A stretch of 64,000 nt of DNA, from NCBI GenBank assembly GCA_046299555.1, contig JBKBHS010000001.1, positions 1,612,001-1,676,000 on the forward strand, read 5' to 3'. Numbering within the stretch: position 1 is the first letter of the stretch; every line of letters starts with the position of its first letter. Shown piece by piece: positions 63,269 to 64,000 of the stretch. Origin of the DNA: CALKJP01 sp046299555. GTDB taxonomy: Bacteria > Bacteroidota > Bacteroidia > JACCXN01. The position numbers were made by a program, and so were the translations under genes. The notes under the pieces are model-generated. The model saw only the letters and a list, made by a program, of their open reading frames with translations. It did not search any database and was not told where the DNA came from.

Positions 63269-63704
63269 TATTTTTAATTTAATAATTCTTTTTCTTTTTG
63301 TCGGCTGTTCCTGGCAGGAGTATTTTCTTATTGCCAATCATACCAACAAAGACATTAGCATTACATATACATTGGCAGAAATACAATCCGGTTTCCCAAT
63401 TTTTACTGAACGGGCAGAGATTTTTAAAATGAACAAATCAGGCGATATTATTTGGGAAAACAGAAGCCCTATTACCGATTTAGATACTTCTTTACAAACG
63501 GTTAAAGTTATTTTACACCCCAATTGTATTCTAAATTTCGGGCATTTATCAAATGACCATTACTCGGCATACAACCAGTATTTTATAAACGACCGTAAGT
63601 TTAATCTCGAAAAACTATTTGTAAACAAAACAGAAATAATACCTGAAACTTTTGATAAATATTTTAAAAAGGATGATGGTTCAATAGTGTATCGTATCAA
63701 ATAA
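63249..63704 (+). CDS. Lipoprotein of unknown function
   Basis: A 151-residue predicted lipoprotein. The N-terminus MNFGGINIFNLIILFLFVGC is a lipoprotein signal with Cys20, followed by SWQEYFLIANHTNKDI and a beta-rich body. I do not recognise the family. Its start lies 20 bases inside the SIR2-like gene; the alternative ATG at 63219 adds ten residues before the signal and is less likely. It stops 6 bases before a YciI-like gene. Confidence 0.6.
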   Translation: MNFGGINIFNLIILFLFVGCSWQEYFLIANHTNKDISITYTLAEIQSGFPIFTERAEIFKMNKSGDIIWENRSPITDLDTSLQTVKVILHPNCILNFGHLSNDHYSAYNQYFINDRKFNLEKLFVNKTEIIPETFDKYFKKDDGSIVYRIK

Positions 63705-63710
63705 AAATCT

Positions 63711-64000
63711 ATGCGCATGAAATATTTATTAATCTTACTTATGAGCCTTACAGGATTTGCAATAGCGCAAAATCCTAACTATGATGAAGAGTTAGCCAAA
63801 AAGTTGGGAGCTGATGATTATGGTATGAAAAATTACATTTTTGTTATTTTAAAAACAGGTAGCAATCAAAGTGCCAACAAATCTTTTGTAGATAGTTGTT
63901 TTAAAGGACATATGAGTAATATGGGAGTATTGATAGAACAAGGAAAGTTAATTGTGGCCGGTCCGTTTGGTAAAAATGACAAAAGCTATCGTGGGATTTT
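63711..64000 (+). CDS. Secreted YciI-like protein (3' truncated by window end)
   Basis: The frame is open from ATG 63711 (or ATG 63717) to the end of the window, giving 96 residues. A signal peptide (YLLILLMSLTGFAIAQ) is followed by a YciI-like segment: YIFVILKTGSNQ, HMSNMGVLIEQGKLIVAGPF with the His expected in the family, and GKNDKSYRGI. Secreted YciI-like proteins are common in Bacteroidota, and their function is unknown. It follows the lipoprotein by 6 bases. Confidence 0.75.
   Translation, partial: MRMKYLLILLMSLTGFAIAQNPNYDEELAKKLGADDYGMKNYIFVILKTGSNQSANKSFVDSCFKGHMSNMGVLIEQGKLIVAGPFGKNDKSYRGI

Noticed and set aside
1..64000. Search for CRISPR arrays, tRNAs, rRNAs and insertion sequences
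   Set aside because: No regularly spaced repeats, cloverleaf, rRNA-like or transposase sequence was recognised by eye; a tRNAscan or Infernal run would settle small RNAs.

Overview
The window is a 64 kb chromosomal segment from a member of the phylum Bacteroidota. Four things point there: AT-rich DNA, promoters of the TTG / TAnnTTTG type with almost no Shine-Dalgarno sequences, TonB receptors with carboxypeptidase-regulatory domains, and family content (S46 dipeptidyl peptidase, DUF2490, OstA-like protein, 7TM-DISM/SpoIIE phosphatase, Bacteroidota-type RND pump). Class or genus cannot be fixed from the sequence alone. I see no rRNA, tRNA, CRISPR array, insertion sequence or prophage. Coding density is very high and no gene-free stretch exceeds about 210 bases.

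Layout. 1-9.6 kb: end of an ECF sigma factor, rsmG, then a long minus-strand run (uncharacterised 361-aa gene, murQ, two unknowns, and a tripartite RND efflux operon read adaptor, pump, outer-membrane channel). 9.7-18 kb (plus): two thioredoxin-fold proteins, an active/inactive pair of M16 peptidases, a GNAT, an SDR and an MMPL-type exporter. 18-24.4 kb (minus): DUF2490, DUF1801, a TonB-dependent receptor with its small partner, and an M23 peptidase. 24.5-26.7 kb: coiled-coil protein, zapA and rny. 26.8-37.3 kb: a surface-glycan module (SGNH + MBOAT acyltransfer pair, GT-C enzyme split by a frameshift, Wzx flippase, UDP-GlcNAc 2-epimerase, GT2 glycosyltransferase, FemAB/GNAT-like protein, O-antigen ligase/polymerase) that runs into an S46 peptidase. 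39.5-44.5 kb: yajQ, a SpoIIE phosphatase receptor, a cold-shock gene, a ChaN-like protein and a beta-propeller protein. 44.6-50.4 kb: hisGDCB plus an MFS transporter behind a textbook histidine attenuator. 50.4-55.6 kb: penicillin acylase, DUF389 and holin-like membrane proteins, fumarylacetoacetase. 55.7-64 kb: relA/spoT, fur, a STAS protein, purA, an OstA/LptA-like gene, a GNAT, a SIR2-like gene, a lipoprotein and a truncated YciI-like gene.

Most of the window is conserved housekeeping and envelope biology. The best second-look signals are: (1) the histidine leader peptide with its mutually exclusive hairpins; (2) a T-TTA-AAG shift-prone site at the exact break in the GT-C gene; (3) a terminator-like hairpin inside the first codons of the OstA-like gene; (4) a perfect inverted repeat just before rny; (5) a SIR2-like protein in which the expected catalytic His appears to be Asn. 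I did not find convincing evidence for a wholly new multi-gene system.
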